A stretch of 21,998 nt of DNA from Candidatus Krumholzibacteriia bacterium (GCA_029863355.1 JAOTVO010000005.1:1-21998), one strand, 5' to 3'. Shown: positions 8,336-16,167, numbered from the stretch's first letter. Numbers and translations: made by a program. The notes: generated from the letters alone by a model not told the origin.

Positions 8336-8601
8336 CGCTTCTCCTGGTAGCGGCGGCGCTCTCTCGGCGTCGCGCGCCGCGCCGAGATCATACGAATCTG
8401 CTCGGCCCGCCACACCCAGACCACGACGAGCACACGACCGACCGCATCCGTCCCGATGGTGACCGAGCGGGCTTCGCCCGCGTGTTCGTCCTCCGTCGTT
8501 ACGGCAAGTTCATCGAAAAGCACCGGCGCCGCGTCGACGAAGTCGATTCCATGCTTACCCAGATTACCCGCGGCTTTCCGCGGGTCCCAATCCACCCACA
8601 C
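8332..8601 (-). CDS. brnT: BrnT-family toxin (ribonuclease of a type II toxin-antitoxin pair)
   Basis: 89 residues. The BrnT (DUF497) pattern is clear: WVDWDPRKAAGNLGKHGIDF at the N-terminus, a central VTIGTDAVGRVLVVVWVW strand pair, and RMISARRATPRERRRYQE at the C-terminus. Known BrnT proteins are RelE-fold ribonucleases that slow translation and are held inactive by BrnA. The start is GTG 8601 (or GTG 8595). A TAG stop in frame lies directly upstream at 8602-8604, so no longer protein is possible. There is no Shine-Dalgarno. The predicted transcription start coincides with the start codon, suggesting a leaderless mRNA. Toxin-first order with a 4-base overlap to brnA is usual for this family. 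Confidence 0.9.
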   Translation of the reverse strand: MWVDWDPRKAAGNLGKHGIDFVDAAPVLFDELAVTTEDEHAGEARSVTIGTDAVGRVLVVVWVWRAEQIRMISARRATPRERRRYQEKR

Positions 8602-8607
8602 CTAGTC

Positions 8608-8636
8608 ATTGTATGCACAAACGTGCATACTGTCAA
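8608..8636 (-). promoter_or_regulatory. brnTA promoter, near-consensus sigma-70 type
   Basis: On the minus strand TTGACA (8631-8636), a 17-base spacer and TACAAT (8608-8613) make a near-perfect housekeeping promoter. The expected transcription start, about 7 bases after the -10, falls at 8600-8602, on or next to the GTG of brnT at 8601. The promoter sits 20 bases beyond the htrA stop, so brnTA can be transcribed independently of the upstream operon. Confidence 0.85.
8611..8630. promoter_or_regulatory. Perfect inverted repeat inside the brnTA promoter, probable BrnA operator
   Basis: GTATGCAC and GTGCATAC flank a 4-base centre, giving 8 perfectly paired bases per arm. The repeat fills the spacer between -35 and -10 and runs into the -10 box. 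A bound repressor would exclude RNA polymerase. Autorepression by BrnA-BrnT is known for the family; this exact site being the operator is an inference from position and symmetry. Confidence 0.75.
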
Positions 8637-8656
8637 GCCATGAAATCGCGGGGTGC

Positions 8657-9895
8657 CTAAATGTCCGAGGGGCGCTCTTCGAGCTTCACCGTGTAGGTCG
8701 TGAGCTCGTCCTTGCGGTTGACGGTGATCTCGATCTTGTCGTCGACGCCGTGGCCGAAGACGAGGCGGTTGGCGTGGTTGCGGTTCTGGACGGAGACGCC
8801 GTTGATGGCGATGAGCTGGTCGCCCACCTTGAGGCCGGCCCTTTCGGCGGGGCCGCCCGCTTCGATGGCCTGCACCAGGACGCCGGTCCGCGTGGGCAGG
8901 TCGAGGGCGACGGCCAGCTGGGGCGTGATGTCGGCGGCTTGCATGCCCAGCCACACGTCGCGCACCTTGCCGTGCTCGACGATCTCGTTGAACACGTACT
9001 TGGCGCGGTTGACGGGGATGGCGAAACCCATGCCGATGTTGGCGCCGGTGCCGCCGTGGATGATGGCGGTGTTGATCCCGACCACCTCGCCGTGCGAGTT
9101 CACGAGGGGGCCGCCGCTGTTGCCGGGGTTGATGGCGGCGTCGGTCTGGATCATGTCGTTGAACACGCGCGACTCGTCGGGGCTCTGGCGGATGTCACGG
9201 TGCGTCGCGCTGATCACGCCGACGGTCACGGTAGGCTGCACGTCGGCCAGGTACTGCCCGTAGGGGCTGCCGATGGCGATGGCCCACTCGCCCACCAGCA
9301 GGTCGTCGGAATCGCCGAGGGGCGCGGCGGGCAAGTCCCCGCCTTCGAGCTTGAGGAGCGCGAGGTCGTAGTCGGGCGAGGCGCCGACCAGTTCGGCGGG
9401 GTAGTTCGCCCCCGAGGCGAGCGTGACGGAGATACGCTCGGCCAGCTCGAGCACGTGGTAGTTGGTGAAGATGTAGCCATCCTCCGAGATGATCACGCCG
9501 GAGCCGAAGCTGCTGTACTTGCGCTCGCGCGAGGGATAGTAGCGCTGCCAGAACCCCTCCGTGATGATAACGGGGCGGGTGCGCCTGGTGTAGGTGGCGG
9601 TGATGGAGACCACCGCCGGCGACACCGTCTCCGTGGCGCGCACGATGGCGCTGCGGCGGTCATCGCCGATGCCCGCCGCCACCCCGCCGCCGTCCAGGCC
9701 GGCCGCCGCGGCCGCCGGCCGGCTGTCCAGCGCGGGCGGCTGGCCCGCGGTGCGCTCGCCAGCGCCGCGCAGCGCCAGGAGTGCGACCAGCACGAGCGCG
9801 CCGATCGACAGCCCGGTCACGCCGCCGTAGACGTAGGGCAGCACGCGCGCGCGGCTCTCGTGCCTCTTGCCCATGATATCGCTACCGCCGTGCAT
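8657..9895 (-). CDS. Membrane-anchored HtrA/DegP-like serine protease with one PDZ domain
   Basis: 412 residues. A hydrophobic segment at about 20-43 ([22 protein letters not shown]) follows a basic stretch and should anchor the protein with its protease domain in the periplasm. The chymotrypsin-fold triad is complete: His147 (TNYHVL), Asp177 (DYDLALLK) and Ser260 (NPGNSGGPL). One PDZ domain covers about 312-405 (WLGMQA ... [20 protein letters not shown]). This architecture resembles DegS and actinobacterial or thermophile HtrA more than two-PDZ DegP. The role is envelope protein quality control or regulated proteolysis. The start at 9895 overlaps tal by 14 bases and has GAGGGAG just upstream. 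ATG 9874 is a possible alternative. It is the last gene of the ecfT-truA-tal-htrA string. Confidence 0.93.
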   Translation of the reverse strand: MHGGSDIMGKRHESRARVLPYVYGGVTGLSIGALVLVALLALRGAGERTAGQPPALDSRPAAAAAGLDGGGVAAGIGDDRRSAIVRATETVSPAVVSITATYTRRTRPVIITEGFWQRYYPSRERKYSSFGSGVIISEDGYIFTNYHVLELAERISVTLASGANYPAELVGASPDYDLALLKLEGGDLPAAPLGDSDDLLVGEWAIAIGSPYGQYLADVQPTVTVGVISATHRDIRQSPDESRVFNDMIQTDAAINPGNSGGPLVNSHGEVVGINTAIIHGGTGANIGMGFAIPVNRAKYVFNEIVEHGKVRDVWLGMQAADITPQLAVALDLPTRTGVLVQAIEAGGPAERAGLKVGDQLIAINGVSVQNRNHANRLVFGHGVDDKIEITVNRKDELTTYTVKLEERPSDI

Positions 9896-10553
9896 GCTCC
9901 CTCTGTCGCGCCAGCACCTTCTCCCAGTCGCGCCTGAATAGCTCCAGGCCGACGTCGGTGAGGGGGTGCTTGAGCATCTGCTTGAACACCTTGTAGGGGA
10001 TCGTGGCCACGTCCGCGCCCAGGCGCGCCGCCTCGACCACGTGCTGGGGGTGGCGCACGCTCGCCACCAGCACCTGCGTGGGGAAGGCGTAGTTCTCGTA
10101 TATCTCCACCAGCTCGGACACCACCTGCATGCCGTTGTTGCCCGCGTCGTCGATGCGTCCGATGAAGGGACTGATGTAGGTCGCCCCCGCCTTGGCGGCG
10201 AGCAGACCCTGGTTGGCGGAGAAGCACAGCGTCACGTTGGTCTTGATGTCCTCCGCGGAGAGCACCGTCACGGCGCGGATCCCCGCGGCCACGAGCGGGA
10301 TCTTGACGACGATGTGGTCGCTGATCTTGGCCAGCTCGCGTCCCTGCTTCAGCATCTCCTCGGTCTCTTCGGCGACCACCTCGGCGCTCACCGGGCCCTG
10401 GACGATGTCGCAGATCTCCTTGAGGCTGGCGCGGTAGTCGCCCCCCTCCTCCTTGGCCATGAGGCTGGGGTTGGTGGTGACCCCGTCGAGCACGCCGAGC
10501 GAAGCGGCTTCGCGGATTTCGTCTATGTTGGCGGTATCCAGGAATATCTTCAT
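9882..10553 (-). CDS. tal: Transaldolase, short (FSA/TalC-like) subfamily
   Basis: 223 residues. It transfers a dihydroxyacetone unit between sugar phosphates in the non-oxidative pentose phosphate pathway. Residues seen: Asp6 (FLDTAN), Asn28 (TTNPS), Schiff-base Lys84 (VVKIPL), Glu58 (SAEVV), and Phe130 (SPFIGR). True fructose-6-phosphate aldolases carry Gln and Tyr at the last two positions, while transaldolases have Glu and Phe. I therefore call transaldolase activity rather than aldolase, even though the length matches both. Its ATG overlaps the truA stop (ATGA), so translation is probably coupled to truA. Its stop lies inside the start of the htrA frame. Confidence 0.93.
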   Translation of the reverse strand: MKIFLDTANIDEIREAASLGVLDGVTTNPSLMAKEEGGDYRASLKEICDIVQGPVSAEVVAEETEEMLKQGRELAKISDHIVVKIPLVAAGIRAVTVLSAEDIKTNVTLCFSANQGLLAAKAGATYISPFIGRIDDAGNNGMQVVSELVEIYENYAFPTQVLVASVRHPQHVVEAARLGADVATIPYKVFKQMLKHPLTDVGLELFRRDWEKVLARQREHARR

Positions 10554-11398
10554 CGCGGTTTCCCTTCCTGCGGTCGGTTTGGCCCCTCGGACTCCAGGCG
10601 CGTCGGTTCGGATGATAGCACGTCCCGCGCGCCGGCGTCAGCGCCCGGGGCGTCGTGGCCGGTCTCAGGGTAGCGCACGCCGATGAAAGTCAGGCCACAG
10701 GGGGGCGCGGTCGGACCCGCCGCTCTACGGTCCCTTTTACGCAGGATCTCGCCCACGCGTTCCGGACCCATGCGCCCGCGCCCCACTTCCACGAGCGTGC
10801 CGGCCATCACGCGCACCATGTGGTGGAGGAAGCGGTTGGCCTCTACGGTGATCTCCACCAGCGGCCCCTCCCGGCGCACGCCGGCCTCGGCCACCCGGCA
10901 CACGGGGTCGGCCGCGTTGTGCGCCGGGGTGAAGCTGGTGAAATCGTGCTCGCCCAGCAGGTGCACCGCTCCCGACGCCATGGCGGCGGCGTCCAGGGCG
11001 TGCGGGGTCACCAGGACGGCGTGGCGCTGGAGCGCGGTGGGCACGGTGGACACGCGGTAGGCGTAGCGGCGGGCGAGCGCGCCGAAGCGCGCGTGAAACG
11101 CGACCGGCGCGTCCTCGGCCTCCAGGACCACCACGTCGGCGCTCAGGTGGGCGGCGAGGGCAGCGCGGATGCGGCGTGCGGGCAGCTCTGTGGCGACGTG
11201 GAAGTTACACACGTAGCCGGTGGCGTGCACGCCGGCGTCGGTGCGCCCGGCGCCCTGGACGTCGGCTCGCGCGCCGAAAACGCTCGCGATGGCGTCCTCC
11301 ACGACGCCCTGCACGGTGCGCGCGGCGCTCTGGCGCTGCCAGCCATGGAAGGCGGTGCCGTCGAACTCGAGCACGAGTCGGATGTTGCGCACGCTCAT
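10550..11398 (-). CDS. truA: tRNA pseudouridine(38-40) synthase TruA
   Basis: 282 residues. It converts uridines 38-40 of the tRNA anticodon arm to pseudouridine. The catalytic aspartate is Asp54 in [13 protein letters not shown]. The conserved [14 protein letters not shown] is at the N-terminus, and [23 protein letters not shown] marks the C-terminal half. The start ATG 11398 overlaps the ecfT stop as ATGA and has GGGGGAG immediately upstream; longer frames run into antisense DNA and are rejected. After the normal family end (FIGVRYP) there is a Gly/Ala/Glu/Pro-rich tail of about 37 residues, probably disordered and possibly lineage-specific. Confidence 0.95.
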   Translation of the reverse strand: MSVRNIRLVLEFDGTAFHGWQRQSAARTVQGVVEDAIASVFGARADVQGAGRTDAGVHATGYVCNFHVATELPARRIRAALAAHLSADVVVLEAEDAPVAFHARFGALARRYAYRVSTVPTALQRHAVLVTPHALDAAAMASGAVHLLGEHDFTSFTPAHNAADPVCRVAEAGVRREGPLVEITVEANRFLHHMVRVMAGTLVEVGRGRMGPERVGEILRKRDRRAAGPTAPPCGLTFIGVRYPETGHDAPGADAGARDVLSSEPTRLESEGPNRPQEGKPR

Positions 11399-12093
11399 CT
11401 CCCCCGCGCGATGCGCGCGCGAAGCCCCCGCAGCTCGACGACGAGGGCGAGCTGCTCGGCGCGGCGGATCGCCGAGAGCAGGAGGGGGACGACGAGGGCG
11501 CGCGCCGCTCGCGCGCGCCGCAGGGGACCCCCGCCGAGGTCGGCGCCGCGGAAGGACTGCGCCAGTCGCACGCGCTCGAACTCGCGCCGGAAGAGCGGCA
11601 CGAAGCTCGACGCGATGAACCCGTGGAACGCCACCGCCTCGGCCAGCCGCCCGGAGAAGGGGCGCAGAAAGGTGTGGAGCGCGCGGGCGATCGCCTCCGG
11701 CGGTGCCGCCGCCACCAGCGCGGCCAGCGCCAGCACCATGGCCGCCAGGCGCAGCGCGAAGAAAACACCCGCCACCAGTCCCTCCCGGGAGAGGACCTTG
11801 CGGCCGGCCACGGCCACCACCGGCTCGCCTCCCGCCACCAGGCCGTTCAACACCACCACCAGGAGGACGAGCGGAACCAGCCGGCGGGCGACGCCTCCCA
11901 GCGCGCCCGCGCCGCCCGCCGCGAGGCAGAAGGCGCCCGAGAGCGCAGCCAGGCCGGCCATCGCGGGGATGGAGCGCGGGGCGAGGAGCGCGGCTCCCAC
12001 GCACAGCGCGGACAGAACGATCGCCGTGCGGGCGCCCGGGCGGGCGCGGCGCGGCATCGAGTCGAAAGGCGGCGGCGGCATGCCCCCGAGCAT
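11395..12093 (-). CDS. ecfT: Energy-coupling factor (ECF) transporter transmembrane protein, EcfT/CbiQ family
   Basis: 232 residues. EcfT is the membrane scaffold that joins a substrate-binding S component to two ATPases in vitamin or metal uptake. Hydrophobic helices are visible at about 17-35, 40-60, 65-85 and 105-130. They are followed by the cytoplasmic coupling region with two Arg-rich helices (FRGADLG near 185 and LVVELRGLRARIARG at the end), the positions where EcfT carries its short Ala-Arg-Gly coupling motifs. I chose ATG 12093 because GGGGAG lies 5 bases upstream; ATGs at 12081 and 12057 are alternatives. No EcfA ATPase or S component is in the window, so the substrate cannot be told. 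It is first in a coupled string with truA, tal and htrA. Confidence 0.82.
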   Translation of the reverse strand: MLGGMPPPPFDSMPRRARPGARTAIVLSALCVGAALLAPRSIPAMAGLAALSGAFCLAAGGAGALGGVARRLVPLVLLVVVLNGLVAGGEPVVAVAGRKVLSREGLVAGVFFALRLAAMVLALAALVAAAPPEAIARALHTFLRPFSGRLAEAVAFHGFIASSFVPLFRREFERVRLAQSFRGADLGGGPLRRARAARALVVPLLLSAIRRAEQLALVVELRGLRARIARGR

Positions 12094-12251
12094 AGCCGCT
12101 CCCCGCGCATCGTTCAACCGAGCGCGCGCCCCCGCCGCGGCCGGCGCTTGACACGACGGGCGCGCCGGTGGAAGCATCCCCTCGACATGGCGACCGCGCC
12201 GCGCGTGGCGCGGCCGGTTCTGGACACGGCACCGAAACGACGGGAGCGGAG

Positions 12252-14243
12252 ATGCGCAAGGAGCGATGGATGGCGGGCGTGACGGTGATCGCGCTCGCGG
12301 CCGCGATGGTGCTCGCCTGGGCGGGGCCCACGAGCGGGGCCAGCCGCTACACCCGGTTGCTCGCGACCAGCGCGGGCCAGGACACCCTCAAGAACCTCGC
12401 GCTGTGGGAGGACGAGCGTGTCACCGACGACGGCAAGCTCTTCGAATACCTGCGCTCGTCGAGCGCCCTCGTGCGCCTGCGCACGACGGAGGTGATCGGC
12501 CGCCTGCAGGATCCAGCCGACGTGCCGCGGCTGATTCCGCTGCTCTCCGACCCCGACATTGAGGTGCGCCGCGCGGCGTTCTTCGCGCTCGGGCAGATCG
12601 CCTCTTCTGAAGCCGCCGAGGCCCTGGAGACGCTCAGCACGCGGACGCGCGCCGAGGACCTGGCCCTGATCATCGAGGCGCTGGGCAAGATCGGCGGCAA
12701 AGACGTGTCCGAGTTCCTCGCCGCGCTGCTGCACGACTTCCACGCCGACGTGCGCGGGGCGACGGCGCTGGCGCTGGCCCGCGCCGCCGACGACGTCTCC
12801 CTCAACCCGCTCCTCCTCGCCGTCCACGACCCCGACCCCAATGTGGTCTGGCGCGTGGTGTACGCGTTGGAGAAGGTGCCGTCGGTGCGCGTGGGGCCCA
12901 AGGTGAGACCGCTGCTCGCCAGCGACGACGCGCTCACGCGCGCGCACGCCGCACGCACGCTCGGCAAGCAGAAGGACGAGGACGCGGTGTCCGTCCTCGC
13001 CGGCGCGCTCGCCGACGCCGACCCCCGCGTGGTGGTCAACGCCGCGCGCGCGCTGGGCGAGATCGGCGACGACGACGCCGTGCACCCGCTGGGCGAGACG
13101 CTCGCGCGGCATCCGTCGCACCACGCGCGCGGGGCCGCCGCGGCCGCGCTGGGCGGGATCGGGAGCAAGAAGGGCAAGGACTACCTGGTGCAGGCGATCA
13201 TGGATCGCAGTGCCGGCGTGCGCGCGGAGGCAATCACGGCGCTGGCCGCCGTGCTCGGCGAAGACGCCGCCATCTTCTGCGACCAGGCCCTGCGCGACGG
13301 CAGCCGCTACGTGCGCGCCGCGGCGGTGGAGGCGATGGGCGCCTCCGGCGCCAAGGAGCGGCTCGAAGCGCTCACGCGCGTGGCCGAGCGCGACGACGAC
13401 GCCCTGATGCGCGCCGCCGCCATACGCGGCCTGGCGCGCGTCGACGACGAACGCGTGACACCGTTCTTGCGCGCGCGTCTAGCCGAGGAAGACTGGGTGG
13501 TGGTCACCGAGGTGGTCAACGCGCTGGGCGAGCGCGAAGCGCGTGAGGCCACCTCCGAGCTGATCGCGCTCTACGCCGCGCGCCGCGCTCGCGTGGATGC
13601 CAACATCCGCCTGGCCGTGCTCGCCGCGCTCGAGCGCTTCGCCGCGCCCGAGGCGGCCCCGCTGGCCGCCGAGGCGCTCCAGGACGAAGACCGGCGCGTG
13701 CGCGCGGCCGGCCAGACACTCCTCGCCGCCGTCGGCATGCCCGCGTCGCCGCCGCGCGAGCGCGAGATCAACGAAGCGCACTTCGACCGTTCGCGCCGCC
13801 GCAGTCTTGCCCCGCCGTTGGGCGTGCGCCGCGCCGTGATCGCCTGCGCGCACGGCGAGATCGAGATCGAGCTTTTCGGCGACGACGCACCCCAGGTCGT
13901 GAACAACTTCATCCAACTCGCCAAGAGCGGTTTCTACGACGGGCTCGCCTTCCACCGCGTCGTGCCCAACTTCGTCGTGCAGGGCGGCTGCCCGCGCGGC
14001 GACGGTTGGGGCGACGCCGGCGCTTTCGTCCGCTCCGAGTTCAACCGCCACCACTACGACACCGGCGCCATCGGCATCGCCCACGACGGCAAGGACACCG
14101 GCGGCTCGCAGTTCTTCATCACGCTCTCCGCGCAGCCCCACCTGGACGGCCGTTACACCCTCTTCGGGCGCGTGCTGAGCGGCATGGACGTGGTGTGGAA
14201 GATCGATCAGGGGGACACGTTCACGGTGCGGATCCTGGAGTAG
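12252..14243 (+). CDS. Exported HEAT-repeat protein fused to a cyclophilin-type peptidyl-prolyl isomerase
   Basis: 663 residues from ATG 12252, with GGGAGCGGAG just upstream. Residues 1-33 form a signal peptide (VTVIALAAAMVLAWAG ... TSGA), so it acts in the periplasm. Residues about 60-510 are a long chain of HEAT-like helical repeats with recurring phrases such as DPDIEVRRAAFFALGQI, DADPRVVVNAARALGEIGD and DRSAGVRAEAITALAAVLG. Residues 525-663 are a complete cyclophilin domain: FHRVVPNFVVQGG with catalytic Arg569, GSQFFITLS, and LDGRYTLFGRV. The human CypA tryptophan position is His here, as in many bacterial forms. The HEAT solenoid probably recruits client proteins for prolyl isomerisation. 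It stands alone on the plus strand and overlaps the NUDIX gene tail to tail by 23 bases. Confidence 0.93.
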   Translation: MRKERWMAGVTVIALAAAMVLAWAGPTSGASRYTRLLATSAGQDTLKNLALWEDERVTDDGKLFEYLRSSSALVRLRTTEVIGRLQDPADVPRLIPLLSDPDIEVRRAAFFALGQIASSEAAEALETLSTRTRAEDLALIIEALGKIGGKDVSEFLAALLHDFHADVRGATALALARAADDVSLNPLLLAVHDPDPNVVWRVVYALEKVPSVRVGPKVRPLLASDDALTRAHAARTLGKQKDEDAVSVLAGALADADPRVVVNAARALGEIGDDDAVHPLGETLARHPSHHARGAAAAALGGIGSKKGKDYLVQAIMDRSAGVRAEAITALAAVLGEDAAIFCDQALRDGSRYVRAAAVEAMGASGAKERLEALTRVAERDDDALMRAAAIRGLARVDDERVTPFLRARLAEEDWVVVTEVVNALGEREAREATSELIALYAARRARVDANIRLAVLAALERFAAPEAAPLAAEALQDEDRRVRAAGQTLLAAVGMPASPPREREINEAHFDRSRRRSLAPPLGVRRAVIACAHGEIEIELFGDDAPQVVNNFIQLAKSGFYDGLAFHRVVPNFVVQGGCPRGDGWGDAGAFVRSEFNRHHYDTGAIGIAHDGKDTGGSQFFITLSAQPHLDGRYTLFGRVLSGMDVVWKIDQGDTFTVRILE

Positions 14244-14745
14244 TCCGCTGGCGCTCGCGGATGTCCGCCAGCGCCAGCGCGTGCGCCGTGAAGGCGATGG
14301 GCTGCGGCGGCGCGTCGATGGCAAAGAAGGCGGCGTCGGCCGCGTCGTCTCCGGGCACGAGCGCGCCGCCGGTGCGGCGCGCGAGGTAGAGGAGCAGCAC
14401 CACCTGCGCGCGCGGGTCGTCCATGGCCATGTAGGCGCCGAAGAGACCGGTGATCTCGACTTCCAGTCCCGTCTCCTCGAGCGTCTCGCGCGCCGCGCAT
14501 TCCATGACGTGCTCGCCGTGCTCGACGAAGCCGGCCGGCAGCGTCCAGCCGCCCTTGCGGGGCTCTAGGCGGCGCTGCACCCACAGCACCCTGCCCTCCT
14601 CCACGAGAACCACGCCGGCAGCCGGCACGGGATTGCGGTAGTGCACGAAGGCGCAGCGAGGGCACACGTGGCGCGCGCGCCCCTCGACCTCCCGCTCGAC
14701 GAGCAGCTCGCCGCAAAGCGGGCAGTGCCGGAAGGGTGCGGTCAC
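14221..14745 (-). CDS. NUDIX hydrolase with N-terminal zinc ribbon
   Basis: 174 residues, GTG start. Residues 8-31 are a four-cysteine zinc ribbon (CPLC ... CPRC). Residues 72-94 match the NUDIX box exactly, G-x5-E-x7-REUxEExGU (GFVEHGEHVMECAARETLEETGL is split here as GFVEHGE, then the helix with RETLEETGL). The family hydrolyses nucleoside diphosphates linked to another group, such as ADP-ribose or NAD(H)-type substrates. The ribbon-plus-NUDIX layout resembles NudC and related small enzymes, but the substrate cannot be read from sequence. The GTG overlaps the upstream lipoprotein stop by 4 bases (GTGA), so translation is coupled. Its 3' end overlaps the convergent HEAT-cyclophilin gene. Confidence 0.92.
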   Translation of the reverse strand: MTAPFRHCPLCGELLVEREVEGRARHVCPRCAFVHYRNPVPAAGVVLVEEGRVLWVQRRLEPRKGGWTLPAGFVEHGEHVMECAARETLEETGLEVEITGLFGAYMAMDDPRAQVVLLLYLARRTGGALVPGDDAADAAFFAIDAPPQPIAFTAHALALADIRERQRTTPGSAP

Positions 14746-16094
14746 CGCTTCTCTCGATCACCGTGGCCGATAGCGCGCCCCGAGCCGGGCTCCTCGGCGG
14801 GCGCGCTCATCACCTCGGGAGACTGGGCCTGGGAGAGGAAGACGCGCCAGCTCGCCTCGGCCCCGTCCAGGGACACGCCGTAAACGGACTCGAACGCGGC
14901 GGCCAGGCGCCCGTAGTCGGTGACACCGTTGGCCTCGCGGAAGAGCGCGAGCAGATGCGGCACGCCCCACCGCCCGATGAGGAAGCCGACGAAGGACGCT
15001 GCCGCGGGGACCGCGCGCACCGATTCGATCCGCACCACCGCCGACTGGTTGGTGAGCTCCTGCAGGGTCGGAAGCCGCTCCTGCGCCAGCCAGTAGGCCG
15101 CCAGGCTGTGGATGGGATAGCCCATCCAGGTGTCCTGGAGCCAGTAGGCGACGCCCTCCACGATGGGGCGCGATGGGGTCCCGTACTCGTTCAAAATGAA
15201 GTGCACGACCTCGTGGTCGTCGTTCGGGTAGGTGCTGTGTATCTCGCGATCCTTCCAGCTCGCCCACGGGTCGTGAACTACGCCCACCATCCGGCGCAGC
15301 GTCGCGCTGTCGGGGTAGAGGTAGTAGTTGACGACCACGTCGCTCGTTATCTCGAGGCGCTCGCAGACGCGGTCGAAGATCCGCTGCTGGTTTTCCATCG
15401 CCCCCTCGGGGAACTCGCGCTCGCGGAGCCAGTTGAACACGTAGTTGGGCGTCTTGCGCTGGAGCCACTCGATGGGGGTGGGCACCTCGAGCGAGACGTT
15501 GTCGAACCACGCGCTCCCGTCGGCGCCGAGCACGCAGGAGACGGCGACGTAGCGGGTGCCGGCGGGCAGTCGAAACACCTCGTCCTCCTCGAGCCACAGC
15601 GCGGTGCCGTTGCGCGGACGCGTGCGCTTGTCGGCGGGGCGGTGCGCCTGGAAGCGCAGGTGCTTCTCGTCGTAGAAGGTCAGGAAGTAATTGCACACCT
15701 GAAACTGGTCCTCGTGCAGGGCGACCTGCTCGAGCTGGATCCAGCCGCGCAGGCGCACCCCGGCGGCGTTCTCCACCTCGACTTCCTGCGTGAGCATGTA
15801 GAAGCGGCGCGTACTGGGGTCGGCCTTGAACCTCCACGAGTTCCGGCCGTCGGCGGCCGTCTCCTGGTCGACCGCGTACTGCACCTCCGGCTGGTCGGGG
15901 AGCCCGCGGAAGATGGCCACGCGCCACCCCTTGGGAATCCCATCGCTGCCGACCTCTTCGAAAGAGCCGTTGACCAGCAGGTTGGTGTCGTAGGGCATCT
16001 TCTTCTCGCCGCACGCGGCGAGCGTCATGCCCAGCGCGAGCGCCGCGGCCGCGGCGGCGCGCCCGGCTCGTACCGACTTCGTTCTCGAGGGCAC
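14742..16094 (-). CDS. Lipoprotein with jelly-roll-like domain and gluzincin-type (HExxH) metallopeptidase domain
   Basis: 450 residues. GTG 16094 is chosen because AGGAGG (16103-16108) lies 8 bases upstream. A lipoprotein signal peptide ends in the lipobox LAAC with Cys28. Residues about 38-205 (LLVNGSFEEVGSDGIPKGW ... GSAWFDNVSLEV) have the pattern of a carbohydrate-binding-module-like beta sandwich. Residues about 215-430 contain DDHEVVHFIL (zinc ligands His294 and His298, catalytic Glu295) and IVEGVAYWL (third ligand Glu313), matching the peptidase-MA/gluzincin plan. It should be an envelope-bound zinc protease or a glycoprotein-targeting peptidase. Activity and substrate are inferred. 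It follows gltP after 73 bases and is translationally coupled to the NUDIX gene. Confidence 0.78.
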   Translation of the reverse strand: MPSRTKSVRAGRAAAAAALALGMTLAACGEKKMPYDTNLLVNGSFEEVGSDGIPKGWRVAIFRGLPDQPEVQYAVDQETAADGRNSWRFKADPSTRRFYMLTQEVEVENAAGVRLRGWIQLEQVALHEDQFQVCNYFLTFYDEKHLRFQAHRPADKRTRPRNGTALWLEEDEVFRLPAGTRYVAVSCVLGADGSAWFDNVSLEVPTPIEWLQRKTPNYVFNWLREREFPEGAMENQQRIFDRVCERLEITSDVVVNYYLYPDSATLRRMVGVVHDPWASWKDREIHSTYPNDDHEVVHFILNEYGTPSRPIVEGVAYWLQDTWMGYPIHSLAAYWLAQERLPTLQELTNQSAVVRIESVRAVPAAASFVGFLIGRWGVPHLLALFREANGVTDYGRLAAAFESVYGVSLDGAEASWRVFLSQAQSPEVMSAPAEEPGSGRAIGHGDREKR

Positions 16095-16110
16095 CCTTTT
16101 TTCCTCCTCT

Positions 16111-16154
16111 GCGGGCGGCGAGCCCGCGCACTGCACTTGTACGCCCGCGGGCGT
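16111..16154 (-). other. Palindrome and hairpin in the gltP-lipoprotein gap
   Basis: A perfect 14-base palindrome ACGCCCGCGGGCGT lies at 16141-16154. A 6-bp stem (GCGGGC/GCCCGC, 5-base loop) lies at 16111-16127, directly before the lipoprotein Shine-Dalgarno. Neither is followed by a T run in the direction of transcription, so they are not a standard terminator. They may be RNA-processing or stabilising structures, or chance in GC-rich DNA. Confidence 0.3.
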
Positions 16155-16167
16155 CCCGCGTTCGCCC

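Noticed and set aside
8609..9937. 442-codon plus-strand frame across htrA
   Set aside because: The minus-strand HtrA protein has all catalytic motifs; this frame has none.
12148..12176. TTGACA on the plus strand before the HEAT-cyclophilin gene, as a promoter
   Set aside because: At 16-18 bases downstream there is only GAAGCAT-like sequence, a poor -10; not enough to call.
12194..12213. 7-bp inverted repeat CCGCGCC/GGCGCGG in the leader of the HEAT-cyclophilin gene
   Set aside because: Short, no conserved partner or T run, and such hairpins are expected by chance in this base composition.
11399..12331. Upstream extension of the truA frame
   Set aside because: It overlaps ecfT in another frame and has low-complexity Arg/Gly/Ala sequence; TruA homology begins at 11398.
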